Shown: positions 51,491-61,840 of the stretch, piece by piece
How positions within the stretch are numbered: the first letter of the stretch is position 1
Layout of the letters: every line of letters starts with the position of its first letter
DNA from: Hyphomicrobiales bacterium
GTDB taxonomy: Bacteria > Pseudomonadota > Alphaproteobacteria > Rhizobiales > Rhizobiaceae
NCBI GenBank assembly: GCA_900466475.1
Contig: UBMI01000015.1
Span: 179,192 to 243,191 of the forward strand
Reading direction: 5' to 3'
DNA length: 64,000 nt
The notes under the pieces: generated by a model
What the model was told of the DNA's origin: nothing
The model's input: the letters and a program-made list of their open reading frames with translations, nothing else
The model's database searches: none
Position numbers and translations under genes: made by a program

Positions 51491-52204
51491 TTACCAGCGA
51501 CCAGCGTGCTGGCCGCCATCGACATTCAGCGTTTCGCCGGTGACGAAGCCGGCACGCTCCAGATAGAGCACGGCATCGACAACTTCGCTCACCTCACCCA
51601 GGCGGCCCACAGGATGCAGGGCGCTGAGGAAAGCATGCGTTTCCGGCGCATGCATCGGCGTCCTGATGATGCCGGGCGCCACTGCATTCACGCGAATGCC
51701 GTTCTTGGCATATTCGATGGCAAGCCCGCGCGTGACAGCGTCAAGCCCCCCCTTGGTCAGCGTCGCAAGGCCCGTCGGAACATCGGCAATCGGCTGATCC
51801 ACAAGGGCTGTCGTGATCTGAACGATGTGACCATGGCCTCGCTTCAGCATCTCGGCAATGGCAAATTGCGTGACATGGAAGAAGCCGGCAACGTTGACGT
51901 TGATGACATTGTTGAAATCTTCGACGGTATAATCGGTAAACGGCTTACCGATGAAGATGCCGGCATTGTTGATCAGCGTATCGACGCGACCAAAACGCTC
52001 GACGGCCGTCTTCACGACCTGTTCGGCGACACCACGCTCGCCGATGCTGCCGGGTACTGCGATGACACCTGCATCCGACGACGGCTGGATATTGCGGGAG
52101 TTGGCAACGACGACATAGCCTTCCTTGCGATAGGCTTCGACGATGCCTGCGCCGATACCCTGCGAGGCACCGGTAACGATTGCGACTTTCTGTTCATTGC
52201 TCAT
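51491..52204 (-). CDS. SDR-family oxidoreductase with altered active site
   Basis: A 237-aa short-chain dehydrogenase with intact cofactor motif TGASQGIG (11-18) and NNAG. In the catalytic segment the sequence reads PTGLATLTKGGLDAV: the Lys is present but the Tyr four residues before it is Ala, and the upstream Ser is Thr (QITTA). The same pattern occurs in other rhizobial SDRs, so this is a subgroup, not a sequencing error. Function is unknown. It lies 59 bp upstream of the tautomerase gene in one operon. Confidence 0.82.
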   Translation of the reverse strand: MSNEQKVAIVTGASQGIGAGIVEAYRKEGYVVVANSRNIQPSSDAGVIAVPGSIGERGVAEQVVKTAVERFGRVDTLINNAGIFIGKPFTDYTVEDFNNVINVNVAGFFHVTQFAIAEMLKRGHGHIVQITTALVDQPIADVPTGLATLTKGGLDAVTRGLAIEYAKNGIRVNAVAPGIIRTPMHAPETHAFLSALHPVGRLGEVSEVVDAVLYLERAGFVTGETLNVDGGQHAGRW

Positions 52205-52252
52205 GGTATGTCTCCTTGGAAGATGACGCTTTGCGCCATGTTTGAGAGGTGA

Positions 52253-53035
52253 TCAGGCCGTCAGGTCGACGGCGAGCGGCTTGCCTTTTTCGAAGAGCTG
52301 AAGGCGATCCTTGAGTTTGAAAACCGAGAAAGTGTGCGCGAGCTGATCCTGAGTTTCGCGGAAGTGCACCCAGCCTTCGTTATGCGCGGATAAGAGGAGA
52401 GCGTTCGGGAAGGCGTGCGCTGCCTCCAGAGCATCCTCGCTGCCCATCGTCACGTGGAAGCGGCCACGGGGCTCGGCAGCCCCCGTAAACAGCAGCACGA
52501 CTTTGGGAGAAAAGAGCCGCGCGACCTCGGCCGTGCCCTCGTACCAGACCGTATCACCGGTCACGTAGAGGAGGTCGCCCGGCTTTTCGCGGCCGAGTGC
52601 GAAGCCCACGACATCGCCGGAAATTGGCTCGATACCGACGGGGCCGTGTCGAGCGGGCGTTGCCGTAACCAGCAGCTTCTCACCACCGTCGCCTTCCAGC
52701 GTGACTGTTTCGAAGGGATCGAGCCCGAGCGCATTGCCACCGAGCCGCTCTGCTCCAGCCTTCGTCGTGAAGGTGGTGCCAACGCCAGGAAGCATTGCCC
52801 GGCCGGCATTGTCGAGATTGTCGAAATGCTGATCGTGGCTCAAAAGAACAGCGTCGAGCCTGCCGATCTCTTCGATTGACAAGGCCGGGCCAGACGTCTT
52901 TTCGAAGCGGACAGGCGCTTCCTTGTAGAGGCCCGGCGGGTCGAAGGTTGGATCGGTGAGAAGCCGAAGGTTACCGTATTCCAATAGGACGGTCGGCCCG
53001 CCGATCAGCGTAAATGTGAGACTGGAGGAGGTCAT
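52253..53035 (-). CDS. MBL-fold metallohydrolase (UlaG-like)
   Basis: A 260-aa metallo-beta-lactamase fold protein of the UlaG/RNase Z-like group. The metal motif is a variant, SHDQHFDNLD (HxxHxD in place of HxHxDH). Later ligands are suggested by ARHGP, VTGDTVWY and SAHNEGW. No signal peptide, so cytoplasmic. It is the first gene of the MBL-SDR-tautomerase-NMO operon and divergent from a LysR gene, the probable regulator. Confidence 0.85.
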   Translation of the reverse strand: MTSSSLTFTLIGGPTVLLEYGNLRLLTDPTFDPPGLYKEAPVRFEKTSGPALSIEEIGRLDAVLLSHDQHFDNLDNAGRAMLPGVGTTFTTKAGAERLGGNALGLDPFETVTLEGDGGEKLLVTATPARHGPVGIEPISGDVVGFALGREKPGDLLYVTGDTVWYEGTAEVARLFSPKVVLLFTGAAEPRGRFHVTMGSEDALEAAHAFPNALLLSAHNEGWVHFRETQDQLAHTFSVFKLKDRLQLFEKGKPLAVDLTA

Positions 53036-53112
53036 GTCGGCAACCTTTCTGTTTCGAGGTCGCCTCTATTTAGTCCCATTCCCTTCTGCGAAAAATTCGC
53101 TATTCTTTGCCA

Positions 53113-54000
53113 ATGGCTGATAAAAAACGCACAGAGCCGGACTGGCAGGACATCAGGGTTTTTCTCGCACTCGGGCGGCACGGCAGCCTGTCAGCCGCCG
53201 CCCGCACCTTGCGCGTCAACCACGCAACGATTGCCCGACGGCTGCATTCTCTGGAGGAAACGCTCGGCGAAAAACTGGTCGAGCGCCGCCCGGACGGCTA
53301 TGTGCTCACACCCGCGGGAACCCGCGCATTGACGGCAGCAAGCGATATGGAAGCCTCTGTCCAGACGCTTGGACGGGGCTGGAAGGATGACACGCCGAAA
53401 GGCCTGGTGCGCATCAACGCATCGCCCGCACTCTCACAGGGCTTCCTGATTCCCCGTCTGGCGGAAATCACCAAACAATATCCAGGCCTCGACATCGACC
53501 TTGCAACTGACCTGCGCACGATAAGCCTTGAACGCCACGAGGCCGACATCGCCATACGCCTGACAAAACCGCAAGACGGCGATCTCATTGCCAAGCAGCT
53601 CGCGACGATCGGATACGGATTTTACGGAACGCAGGAAGTTTGCCGGCAGGCCGAAAACGGCGCGGAACCTGTCTTCGTCGGATTTGACGAGGTGAACGGC
53701 TATGTGCCAGAGGCGATCTGGTTGACCCGCCAGTTCCCGCATGCGCGCGTGTCTTTCCGCGCCAACAATCAGGTTTCGCAGGCGATGGCTGCCAGGTCAG
53801 GCGCAGGTCTGGCACTCCTGCCGCATTACATCGGTCGCAGCGAAAAAAACCTCTACGCCTGCTCGCTTGAGCTCGTCCCGCCGCCGCGGGAGGCCTGGCT
53901 TCTCACCCGACGCCAGCAGCGCAAGGATCTGCCGATCCGGACGGTTGCCGAATACATCACCAAGATATTCGCGACGGAACGAGCTTTATTCGAGGAATGA
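53113..54000 (+). CDS. LysR-type regulator divergent from the MBL operon
   Basis: A 295-aa LysR protein with N-terminal HTH (GSLSAAARTLRVNHATIARR, about 22-41) and effector domain. The sequence VNHATIARRLHSLEE is typical of the LysR subgroup that regulates neighbouring SDR, quinone or tautomerase genes. The start is uncertain; the ATG at 53113 lacks a good RBS and a TTG lies two codons upstream. The 77-bp divergent gap to the MBL gene should hold its binding site. Confidence 0.85.
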   Translation: MADKKRTEPDWQDIRVFLALGRHGSLSAAARTLRVNHATIARRLHSLEETLGEKLVERRPDGYVLTPAGTRALTAASDMEASVQTLGRGWKDDTPKGLVRINASPALSQGFLIPRLAEITKQYPGLDIDLATDLRTISLERHEADIAIRLTKPQDGDLIAKQLATIGYGFYGTQEVCRQAENGAEPVFVGFDEVNGYVPEAIWLTRQFPHARVSFRANNQVSQAMAARSGAGLALLPHYIGRSEKNLYACSLELVPPPREAWLLTRRQQRKDLPIRTVAEYITKIFATERALFEE

Positions 54001-54032
54001 GGCCCCGAGTCCACCTCCGGAAGCCGCCTTCC

Positions 54033-54791
54033 TCAGAAGGACAGGTCGAGCACGCGTCCTTCGAACAGACGGTCGCGTGAACCCTCCAGGTGAGCGCGCA
54101 TCAGGTCACGGGCATTCTCTGCCCTGCCCTCGGCGATCGCTTTGTAGATTTCGTTGTGCTCCTGATACACCTGCTCAAGGCCTGGCCGCGGGCCGAGCAA
54201 CGAAAGTCCGTGCAGATGCATCCCAACGGCGATATGCGCTTTCAGCGCATCCATGGAGGCAGTGTAATAGTGATTGTTGGCTGCCTCGGTGACAGCGCGG
54301 TGAAAGACGAAATCCGCATCCACCCGGTGCAGCTGATGGCTCGTCGCTTCACGCAGATCGGCAAGGGCTGCGGCGATCTTCTGGATCGCGGCATCGTCGC
54401 GGCGCTTGGCGGCAAAATAGGCGGCAGCCGGTTCGATCGTCAGGCGGAATTCGTAGCAGCGTTGGATATCGGCAATCGTCTTGACCGGTGAATAGGCAAG
54501 CTGCGCGGTTGGCGAACCATGTGCACTGACGAAAGTGCCGGCCCCCTGCCTTGCATAGACGATTCCTTGCTCCCGCAGACGCGCCAGTGCATCGCGCACG
54601 ATAGGGCGTGAAACGCCAAGCAGCGAGGCCAGCTCATGTTCACCTGGAAGGCGTGAATCCGGCGGATAGTTGCCGGCGCGGATCCGCTCCATCAGCTGAT
54701 CGAAGACACGGTCGACCAGCTTCACGGCCCTGCCCGGCCGGGCTGCGGGCGCCGCTTCCGGATTCACCGATCCGCCATTCGCTTCATCCAC
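54033..54791 (-). CDS. FCD-domain GntR regulator of the sugar-acid island
   Basis: A 252-aa FCD-GntR protein with winged HTH (about 25-85; GVSRPIVRDALARLREQG) and C-terminal FCD domain with DADFVFHRAV and later His residues as metal ligands. I prefer the GTG at 54791, because GGGAG lies 7 nt before it; ATGs at 54797 and 54812 lack correctly placed boxes but are possible. It follows the DUF1537 kinase gene closely and is probably the last gene of the transport operon. By position it regulates the ABC transporter, lyase and sialidase genes. Confidence 0.85.
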   Translation of the reverse strand: MDEANGGSVNPEAAPAARPGRAVKLVDRVFDQLMERIRAGNYPPDSRLPGEHELASLLGVSRPIVRDALARLREQGIVYARQGAGTFVSAHGSPTAQLAYSPVKTIADIQRCYEFRLTIEPAAAYFAAKRRDDAAIQKIAAALADLREATSHQLHRVDADFVFHRAVTEAANNHYYTASMDALKAHIAVGMHLHGLSLLGPRPGLEQVYQEHNEIYKAIAEGRAENARDLMRAHLEGSRDRLFEGRVLDLSF

Positions 54792-54816
54792 TCTCATTCT
54801 CCCTGCTGGCATTCGC

Positions 54817-55874
54817 TCAAGCCGCCTGATTCCGAACGATCAGTCTTAGCAAACTATCGGAATTGCCGAAGCCCCCCGACTTGACCGCGCAACGAAATTG
54901 CCGCCCGTCGGCGCCGGTCACATCGAACCACGGAATGCCGGCCTCGATTTCACCCTTCGGCAACAGAACCGAAACGCCCAGTTCGCGGAAAACGGCAAGC
55001 GCGGTATCGCCGCCGCCCACCATGATCATGTCCGGATTTGTATCATCTATGACCGATTTCACGCCCTGCGCAAAGCGAGCGGCAACGAGCGCGGCCTCGG
55101 TCTTCATTTCGCCCGTGCAGCGCATCAGCGCCGGCAGCGCCAGACCCTCGCCGCTTTCGACCACGCCCATCGGCGCATCGACAACGACGCGCAGTGCGCC
55201 CGATGCTTCGAGACGATCCATCTGCGCAGCTGTGATCGGATCGCGGGAGCCGAAGGCGAAGAGCGTCTTTCGCGCCGCGAGAAATTCCGGCGTCAGCCGT
55301 GCAGGTCCGCCGAGCCGGCGCGCGAGCGCCGAACCCAGACCACGGGCCCCAACGGCAAGGGTGGAACGCCAGTCGTTCTCTGCGACCACAATGTCGAGAT
55401 CCGCATCGTCTTCGGCATCGGCAACCATGGCGTCACGGCCAGATCCGGCAAAGAGCGCGGCTATCGGCAATGGATGGTCCACACCGCGCCCGACCACGCA
55501 GCCACGGTAGGTGATCCGCTCCTGATCGGGAATGGCGGGGGCCATGAGGATTGTCTCGAGACCAAGCACATCGGCGAGCGCGATACTTTCGACCGCTACA
55601 TTGCCCTTCAGCCGCGAATCGATCTTCTTCATGAAGACGGTCGATCCGGCAGCGCGCAGGGTCTCGGCAACGGCTCGTACGCGCGCGGCCGCTTCAGTTT
55701 CCGGCAATCCGCGCGAAGCGGTATTGACGACAACGACTTCGGCGCCGGTTTCAAGTGCCTTGCCGACAGCTTCTATATCGATAGCCACGGCAACCGACAG
55801 CCCAGCCTCCACGAAGGGCGTCCCGGTATCGAGCGAGCCGGTCAGGTCGTCGGCAATGATGGCGACTTTCAGCG

Positions 55875-55878
<4 letters not shown>
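54817..55878 (-). CDS. Four-carbon acid sugar kinase family protein (DUF1537, OtnK-like)
   Basis: A 353-aa two-domain kinase. The N-terminal domain carries the signature ADDLTGSLDTG (about 8-18) and KKIDSRLKGN. The C-terminal nucleotide-binding domain has VGGGDTALAVFRELG. Characterised members phosphorylate D-erythronate, L-threonate or other aldonates. It begins in the stop of the ABC ATPase gene (ATGA). In this operon it probably phosphorylates a sugar acid released from the imported compound; the exact acid is unknown. Confidence 0.87.
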
Positions 55879-56866
<988 letters not shown>

Positions 56867-56870
<4 letters not shown>

Positions 56871-57874
56871 GCAGCCTCCTGCATTCTCTGGACGACGAAA
56901 CAGGCGGCGCGATGCGCTTTATTGCCGGCAATTGGCTCAAGACGCGGCACGCGTTCATGACAGACGGCTTCGGCCAGCGGGCAGCGCGGCGCAAAGGGGC
57001 AACCCTTCGGACGACGGCCAGGCTCCGGCGGCGTGCCGCCGATCGACGACAGGCGGCTTGCCGGCGCATCCGAAAGCTTGGGGATCGAGGACAGGAGACC
57101 ACGCGTATAGGGATGGCTGGGACGAGCATAGAGCTCGTCCACCGGCGCATCTTCCACGACCGTGCCGGCATAGAGCACGGCGACGCGATCGACGAGGCCG
57201 GCGATCAGCGCGAGGTCATGGGTGATCCAGACGACGGACATGCCGAGCTTGGCGCGCAGATCCTTCACCAGATCGACGATCTGGGCCTGGATCGTCACGT
57301 CGAGTGCGGTGGTCGGCTCGTCGGCGATCAGAAGCTTCGGATTGCAGGCAAGACCGATCGCGATCATCACACGCTGGCGCATGCCGCCCGAAAGCTCGTG
57401 CGGATAGGCCATCAGTCGTTCTTCCGGGCCGGGAATGCCGACCAGGCGTAGAAGCTCGACGGCGCGAGCCTGTGCCTCTTTCTTCGACATCTTGCGATGA
57501 TAGATCAGCGGCTCGCAGATCTGGTCGCCGATGCGCATGACCGGATTGAGCGAAGTCATCGGATCCTGGAAGACGAAGCCGACATCGCCGCCGCGCACCT
57601 TGCGCAACTCGCTGTTCGACATCTTCTGCAGGTCGCGCCCGTCGAACGTCGCCGTTCCCTTCGTCACCTTGATCTTGTTGGGCAGGAGCCGCATCAGGCT
57701 CAGCATCGTCAGGCTCTTGCCGCAGCCGGATTCACCGACGACGCCGAGCGTTTCGCCCTTGTTGACGTAGAGGTCGATGCCGTCAACCACGACGGCCGGG
57801 CCACGGCGCGTATCGATCTCGATGGTGAGATCCTTCACGTCCAGCAGGCGTTCGTTGCTTGTTGCATTCATCAT
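56867..57874 (-). CDS. ABC transporter ATP-binding protein, DppD/OppD type
   Basis: A 335-aa ATPase with Walker A GESGCGKSL, signature LSGGMRQR, Walker B LLIADEPT and the C-terminal Cys-containing extension (CPFAPRCP) that in Opp/Dpp ATPases can hold an Fe-S cluster. The frame is open far upstream, but the start at 57874 overlaps the permease stop (ATGA) and gives the family length. Confidence 0.92.
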
Positions 57875-58830
57875 TTGCTGCCCCGCGGATTGAGTGCGTC
57901 GTTGAGGCCGTCGCCGAGGAAGCTGAAGGCCACCGAGGCAAGACCGAGCACGGCCGCCGGAGCGGCGAGGAGATGCGGATAATGCTGCCAGACGCGCAGG
58001 CCGTCCGAAATCATGTTGCCCCAGCTGGGGGTCGGCGGATTGACGCCAACACCGAGGAAGCTGAAGGCGCTTTCCAGCACCATGGCCGTGCCGAGGCCCG
58101 CGCTGACGGAAACGATGAGCGGACCGAGCGCATTCGGCACGATATAACGCAGGATGACGATCCAGTTGGAAAGGCCAAGCGCCTGTGCCGCCATGACGTA
58201 GGGACGATTGCGGATCGACAGAACCTGGGCGCGCACGAGGCGCGCATAAGGCGGCCAGGAAATGAGTGCCATCGAGCCGAAGACCAGGATGAAATCCACC
58301 CAGACCGTCTGGCGATAGAAAGGATTGAGGGTCGCAAGATACTGCGTCTCCATCCACCGGGTGATCGGCGTCTTCAGCGATGCATTGATGACGACGACGA
58401 GAAGCAGGTTCGGCACCGACATCGTCACATCTGTCAGCCACATGATGACCCGGTCGAAGGGATTGCCGAAGAAGCCAGCGATGGCGCCAAGCAGAAGCCC
58501 GATCACGACAGCGATAAAGGTGACGATGACGGCAACGAGGAAGGCCGTGCGCGTGCCGAAGACGATACGGCTGAAGACGTCGCGGCCGAGATCGTCGGTG
58601 CCGAAGAAATGCGCCAGTGACGGCGGCGCGTTGCGCGAAGCGAGATCCTGGCTGAGATAGTCATAGGGCGTCAGAGACGGACCGAAGATCGCCGCGAAGG
58701 CAAGGATTACGATCACGATCAGGCCGAAGATCGCAAGCTTGTTGCGCTTCAGGCGATGCCAGGCATCACGCCACAGATTGACGGGCGGTTCCTCGGCCGT
58801 GTCGATCGTTGAAAGAGGAATGGCGGACAT
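57871..58830 (-). CDS. ABC transporter permease, DppC/OppC type
   Basis: A 319-aa inner-membrane permease: cytoplasmic N-terminus, TM1 at about 31-52, periplasmic loop with DLGRDVFSRI, then five TM helices. The EAA coupling loop AAQALGLSNWIVILRYIVPN is in the usual place (about 215-235). A rather long insertion between TM3 and TM4 (about 150-178) distinguishes it from E. coli DppC. It overlaps the ATPase gene by 4 bp. Confidence 0.92.
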   Translation of the reverse strand: MSAIPLSTIDTAEEPPVNLWRDAWHRLKRNKLAIFGLIVIVILAFAAIFGPSLTPYDYLSQDLASRNAPPSLAHFFGTDDLGRDVFSRIVFGTRTAFLVAVIVTFIAVVIGLLLGAIAGFFGNPFDRVIMWLTDVTMSVPNLLLVVVINASLKTPITRWMETQYLATLNPFYRQTVWVDFILVFGSMALISWPPYARLVRAQVLSIRNRPYVMAAQALGLSNWIVILRYIVPNALGPLIVSVSAGLGTAMVLESAFSFLGVGVNPPTPSWGNMISDGLRVWQHYPHLLAAPAAVLGLASVAFSFLGDGLNDALNPRGSK

Positions 58831-58832
58831 GG

Positions 58833-59789
58833 TCAGCGGCTCCTTCTGGAATCATTGGCGCGCGGATCGAGCAGCGGGTAGAGCACATCGACCAGCAGGT
58901 TCGACGCCATGACGAGGAAGGATCCGATCAGGGTAATCGCGAGAATGACGGGATAATCGGAGTTGGTGAGCGCCTGCACGGTCAACCGGCCGAGACCCGG
59001 CAGGCCGAAGACGAGCTCTACGAAGATGGCCCCATTGACGATCGTGATCATGATGAGACCGAGCTGTGTCACGACAGGTGTCAGCACCGGACGCAGGATA
59101 TGCTTCAGCGCGACGACGATTTCCGGCACGCCCTTCGCGCGAGCCGTGCGAACGAAATCTTCGGACAGCACTTCAATGACGGCGGCGCGCGTCTGGCGCA
59201 CGATGAGCGCGACCGGCTGGAAGGACAAAACGATGAGCGGCAGGAAGATGCGCACATCGAAGATGCCACCCCAGCCATAGGGCACCTTGATCATCGGTAG
59301 AAGCACGATAAGCGCCACCATCAATAGCGGACCGGCAACATAGGCCGGGATCGCCCAGAGGAACAGCGCCGTACCGAGGATTGTGTAGTCGACACGGTTG
59401 TTCTGGTTCAGAGCGGCGATCATCCCGAGCGGGATCGCAACCACCGCCGTCAGGATGATGGAACAGAGAGCGAGCTGGAAAGAGACGGGCGCGGCGGCAG
59501 AGACCATGGCCCAGACCGAACGACCCGAGCTCAGCGAATTGCCGAACTGGCCGTGCAGGAGGTTCCAGATGTAAAGACCGAACTGCTCGATGAAGGGTTT
59601 GTTGAGACCTGCACTTTCGCGGATCGCCTCGATGCGCTGCGGGTTATAGGCGACGTCGCCAGGTGCGCGAAGGAAGATCAGCTTGATCGGATCGCCGGCA
59701 CCATAGAAGGCCATCGCGTAGACGGCCATCATCACGACCAGGACGGACGGAATCCAGATGGCAAATCGCGTGAGCACGTAGCGTAGCAA
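58833..59789 (-). CDS. ABC transporter permease, DppB/OppB type
   Basis: A 318-aa six-TM permease of the peptide/nickel family. It has the N-terminal YVLTRFAIWIPSVLVV helix and the EAA loop TARAKGVPEIVVALKHILRP. I place the start at the TTG at 59789, because GGGAGG lies 5 nt before it; a GTG at 59795 abuts that box directly. The binding-protein gene ends 134 bp upstream. Confidence 0.9.
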   Translation of the reverse strand: MLRYVLTRFAIWIPSVLVVMMAVYAMAFYGAGDPIKLIFLRAPGDVAYNPQRIEAIRESAGLNKPFIEQFGLYIWNLLHGQFGNSLSSGRSVWAMVSAAAPVSFQLALCSIILTAVVAIPLGMIAALNQNNRVDYTILGTALFLWAIPAYVAGPLLMVALIVLLPMIKVPYGWGGIFDVRIFLPLIVLSFQPVALIVRQTRAAVIEVLSEDFVRTARAKGVPEIVVALKHILRPVLTPVVTQLGLIMITIVNGAIFVELVFGLPGLGRLTVQALTNSDYPVILAITLIGSFLVMASNLLVDVLYPLLDPRANDSRRSR

Positions 59790-59922
59790 GGCCACCTCCC
59801 ATTCTTGCCCGGCGCATTCCCGCGGGAGGCCGCAGCCGCCGGTTCTTCTTGAAACGTGGCGCGAAGACCTTTCGGCCTTCGCGCCGCTGCTTTGGCCACA
59901 TCATGCGGCCCTGCTATCGGCT

Positions 59923-61563
59923 TCAGCCGATGGAAACGTCCCAGGGAGCCACGACCTGCCAGTCGAGGTTCTTTTCCATCGCCTTGACTTCCTTGGTTGC
60001 CCAGCGCGACATCGCCTGAGAATACCATGGAAGGAAGGCCCAGTCGTCGCGGAACACCTTCTGGGCTTCCTGTGCCAGCTTCACGCGATCCGGGTCGTCG
60101 GCAGCCTTGGTCGCCGCTTCTGCAAGCAGGCTATCCACCTTGGCGTTCTTGTATCCGCCGAGCTTGTTCTGGGCATTCGAAGACGAGGACGCGATGGAGC
60201 CTGCAAGATAGGAGACGGCATCGGGAACACGTGTGCCGACGTCATCACGGAAGATCTGCACCGCGTTCTGGTCCGGACCGGCATAGGAGTCCTGCTGCGG
60301 CTTCATATCGACTGCGGTGATGCCGAGGTTCTGGCGCCACTGCTCGGCGATGAACTGGGCGGCCGCCTGGATCGCCGGGCCGGAAATGCCGACGAACAAC
60401 AGCTTGGGAAGACGCTCCGGACCACCATAGCTCGATTCAGCCAGCAGCTTCTTGGCCGCTGCCGGATCATACGGATAGGGTTCGAAGCCGGAATTGTCCG
60501 CTCCCGGAACCGAGTTCAGGATCTGGTCGGCCTTCTTGTGTGGACCATCCGGATAGGACGCCTTGAACAGACCATCGCGATCGACCGCCATGATCAGCGC
60601 CTGGCGAACCTTGGGGTCATCCATTGGCGCGCGCGACGTGTTGAACCAGAAATGCTGGCTGGTCGGGATCAGCGGGCCTGCGGAAAATTCCGGGCCGAGA
60701 TCCTGGATGATCGTCGATGTGACGAGCTCGGTATGAGCATTATATTCGCCTGATTTGATCAGCGACGTCGCGGTGACATTGTCTTCGATCGAGCTGATCT
60801 CGATGCGGGCGAGCTTCGGCTTCGGGCCGAAGAACTTCTCGTTCGGCTCGAAGGTGAGTGTGCCGGCATCGATATCGATTGCCGTCAGTTTGAATGGGCC
60901 GGAATAGACGGCCTTGCTGTCTGGCTTGTACCAATCGGCTACTTCCTCGCCATCGCTACCGCGCGACTGTTCAGACTTGGTGATCGGAACGATATGGTTG
61001 GCGAGACGCATGAAGAAGATCGGATCGGCTTCCGTCAGCGTGCAGACAACGGTCGATTCGTCAGGCGTTGCAACGCCGGTCAGCTCATTGCCGGAGCCGT
61101 CAGACATTTCCTTATAACCGGCGACCTTGCTCAGAACCTGATCGACGCGCTGGTTCTTCGTATTGGGCATGGCGGAAACCTGCCACGAGCCCTTGACATC
61201 GGCCGAGGTAATCTTGCTGCCGTCGGAGAAGACGGCCTTCGGGTCGATCTTGAAAGTCCATACCTTCTTGTCCGGCGAGTCCCAGCTCGTGAAGACGTAA
61301 GGCTGGATCTTGCCTTCCGTGTCGAAATACATCGGCGAAGCCCACCAGAAGGAGTTCCAGCGGAAGGTTCTGCCGCCGCCGCGCAGCGGCGACCAATCCT
61401 GGTCGAAGGCCGGATTGATGGCCTTCAAGACCTGGCCGTCCTGCGCCATGACGATGCGGGCGCTCGCGCCAAAGAGCGAGAAGCCGACGCCGGCCGCAAG
61501 CCCGAGCTTCAGCGCGTTACGACGGGAAATCTGCGAAAAGTTTTGGTCGTTACCAATTGTCAT
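59923..61563 (-). CDS. Tat-exported solute-binding protein, family 5
   Basis: A 546-aa periplasmic binding protein of the peptide/nickel family (SBP_5). It has a twin-arginine signal (SRRNALK at about 13-19, hydrophobic core, cleavage after IVMA near residue 40). Tat export implies folding before transport. The mature part has the two-lobe pattern with WTFKIDPKAVFSDGSKITSADV and VRQALIMAVDRDGL. Family 5 proteins bind peptides, but several rhizobial ones carry oligosaccharides or sugar acids. The lyase and sialidase-like genes across the promoter argue for a sugar-type ligand. GGAGGAG precedes the ATG. Confidence 0.9.
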   Translation of the reverse strand: MTIGNDQNFSQISRRNALKLGLAAGVGFSLFGASARIVMAQDGQVLKAINPAFDQDWSPLRGGGRTFRWNSFWWASPMYFDTEGKIQPYVFTSWDSPDKKVWTFKIDPKAVFSDGSKITSADVKGSWQVSAMPNTKNQRVDQVLSKVAGYKEMSDGSGNELTGVATPDESTVVCTLTEADPIFFMRLANHIVPITKSEQSRGSDGEEVADWYKPDSKAVYSGPFKLTAIDIDAGTLTFEPNEKFFGPKPKLARIEISSIEDNVTATSLIKSGEYNAHTELVTSTIIQDLGPEFSAGPLIPTSQHFWFNTSRAPMDDPKVRQALIMAVDRDGLFKASYPDGPHKKADQILNSVPGADNSGFEPYPYDPAAAKKLLAESSYGGPERLPKLLFVGISGPAIQAAAQFIAEQWRQNLGITAVDMKPQQDSYAGPDQNAVQIFRDDVGTRVPDAVSYLAGSIASSSSNAQNKLGGYKNAKVDSLLAEAATKAADDPDRVKLAQEAQKVFRDDWAFLPWYSQAMSRWATKEVKAMEKNLDWQVVAPWDVSIG

Positions 61564-61840
61564 TTGCTCCTCCGTGGCAAATAGCGCGCCTTTCGAAAGA
61601 CCTCCCCGAAGCTGCGCGATATGGCCCTGACATTTGCGCGATAATGTAAATCTGTCAATGGAAAATAACGAATGAAAGATTAAATGCGATAAAGCCAATT
61701 ATTTGTCTAGAAAAATCAATATCATAAAGATTGGCGTTCGAAGTTTTCAGATTTGTACGATTGACAACTCCGTCACATTGGGATGAATACGACAGCGTAA
61801 GAACGTGCCTGGAGGGCCCGATCTGACGAGGAGGACAACT
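61564..61840. promoter_or_regulatory. Divergent promoter region of the sugar-acid island
   Basis: This 277-bp AT-rich gap separates the transporter operon from the lyase-sialidase operon. It contains TTGACA (61761-61766) reading toward the lyase gene. Immediately before it is TTGTACGA (61753-61760), which fits the loose TnGTACnA pattern of FCD-GntR sites. The operator assignment is weak. No coding frame is seen in the gap. Confidence 0.4.

Noticed and set aside
57874..58441. A 190-codon upstream extension of the DppD-type ATPase frame
   Set aside because: It overlaps the permease gene in another frame and has no conserved residues; the start at 57874 gives the family length and an ATGA overlap.
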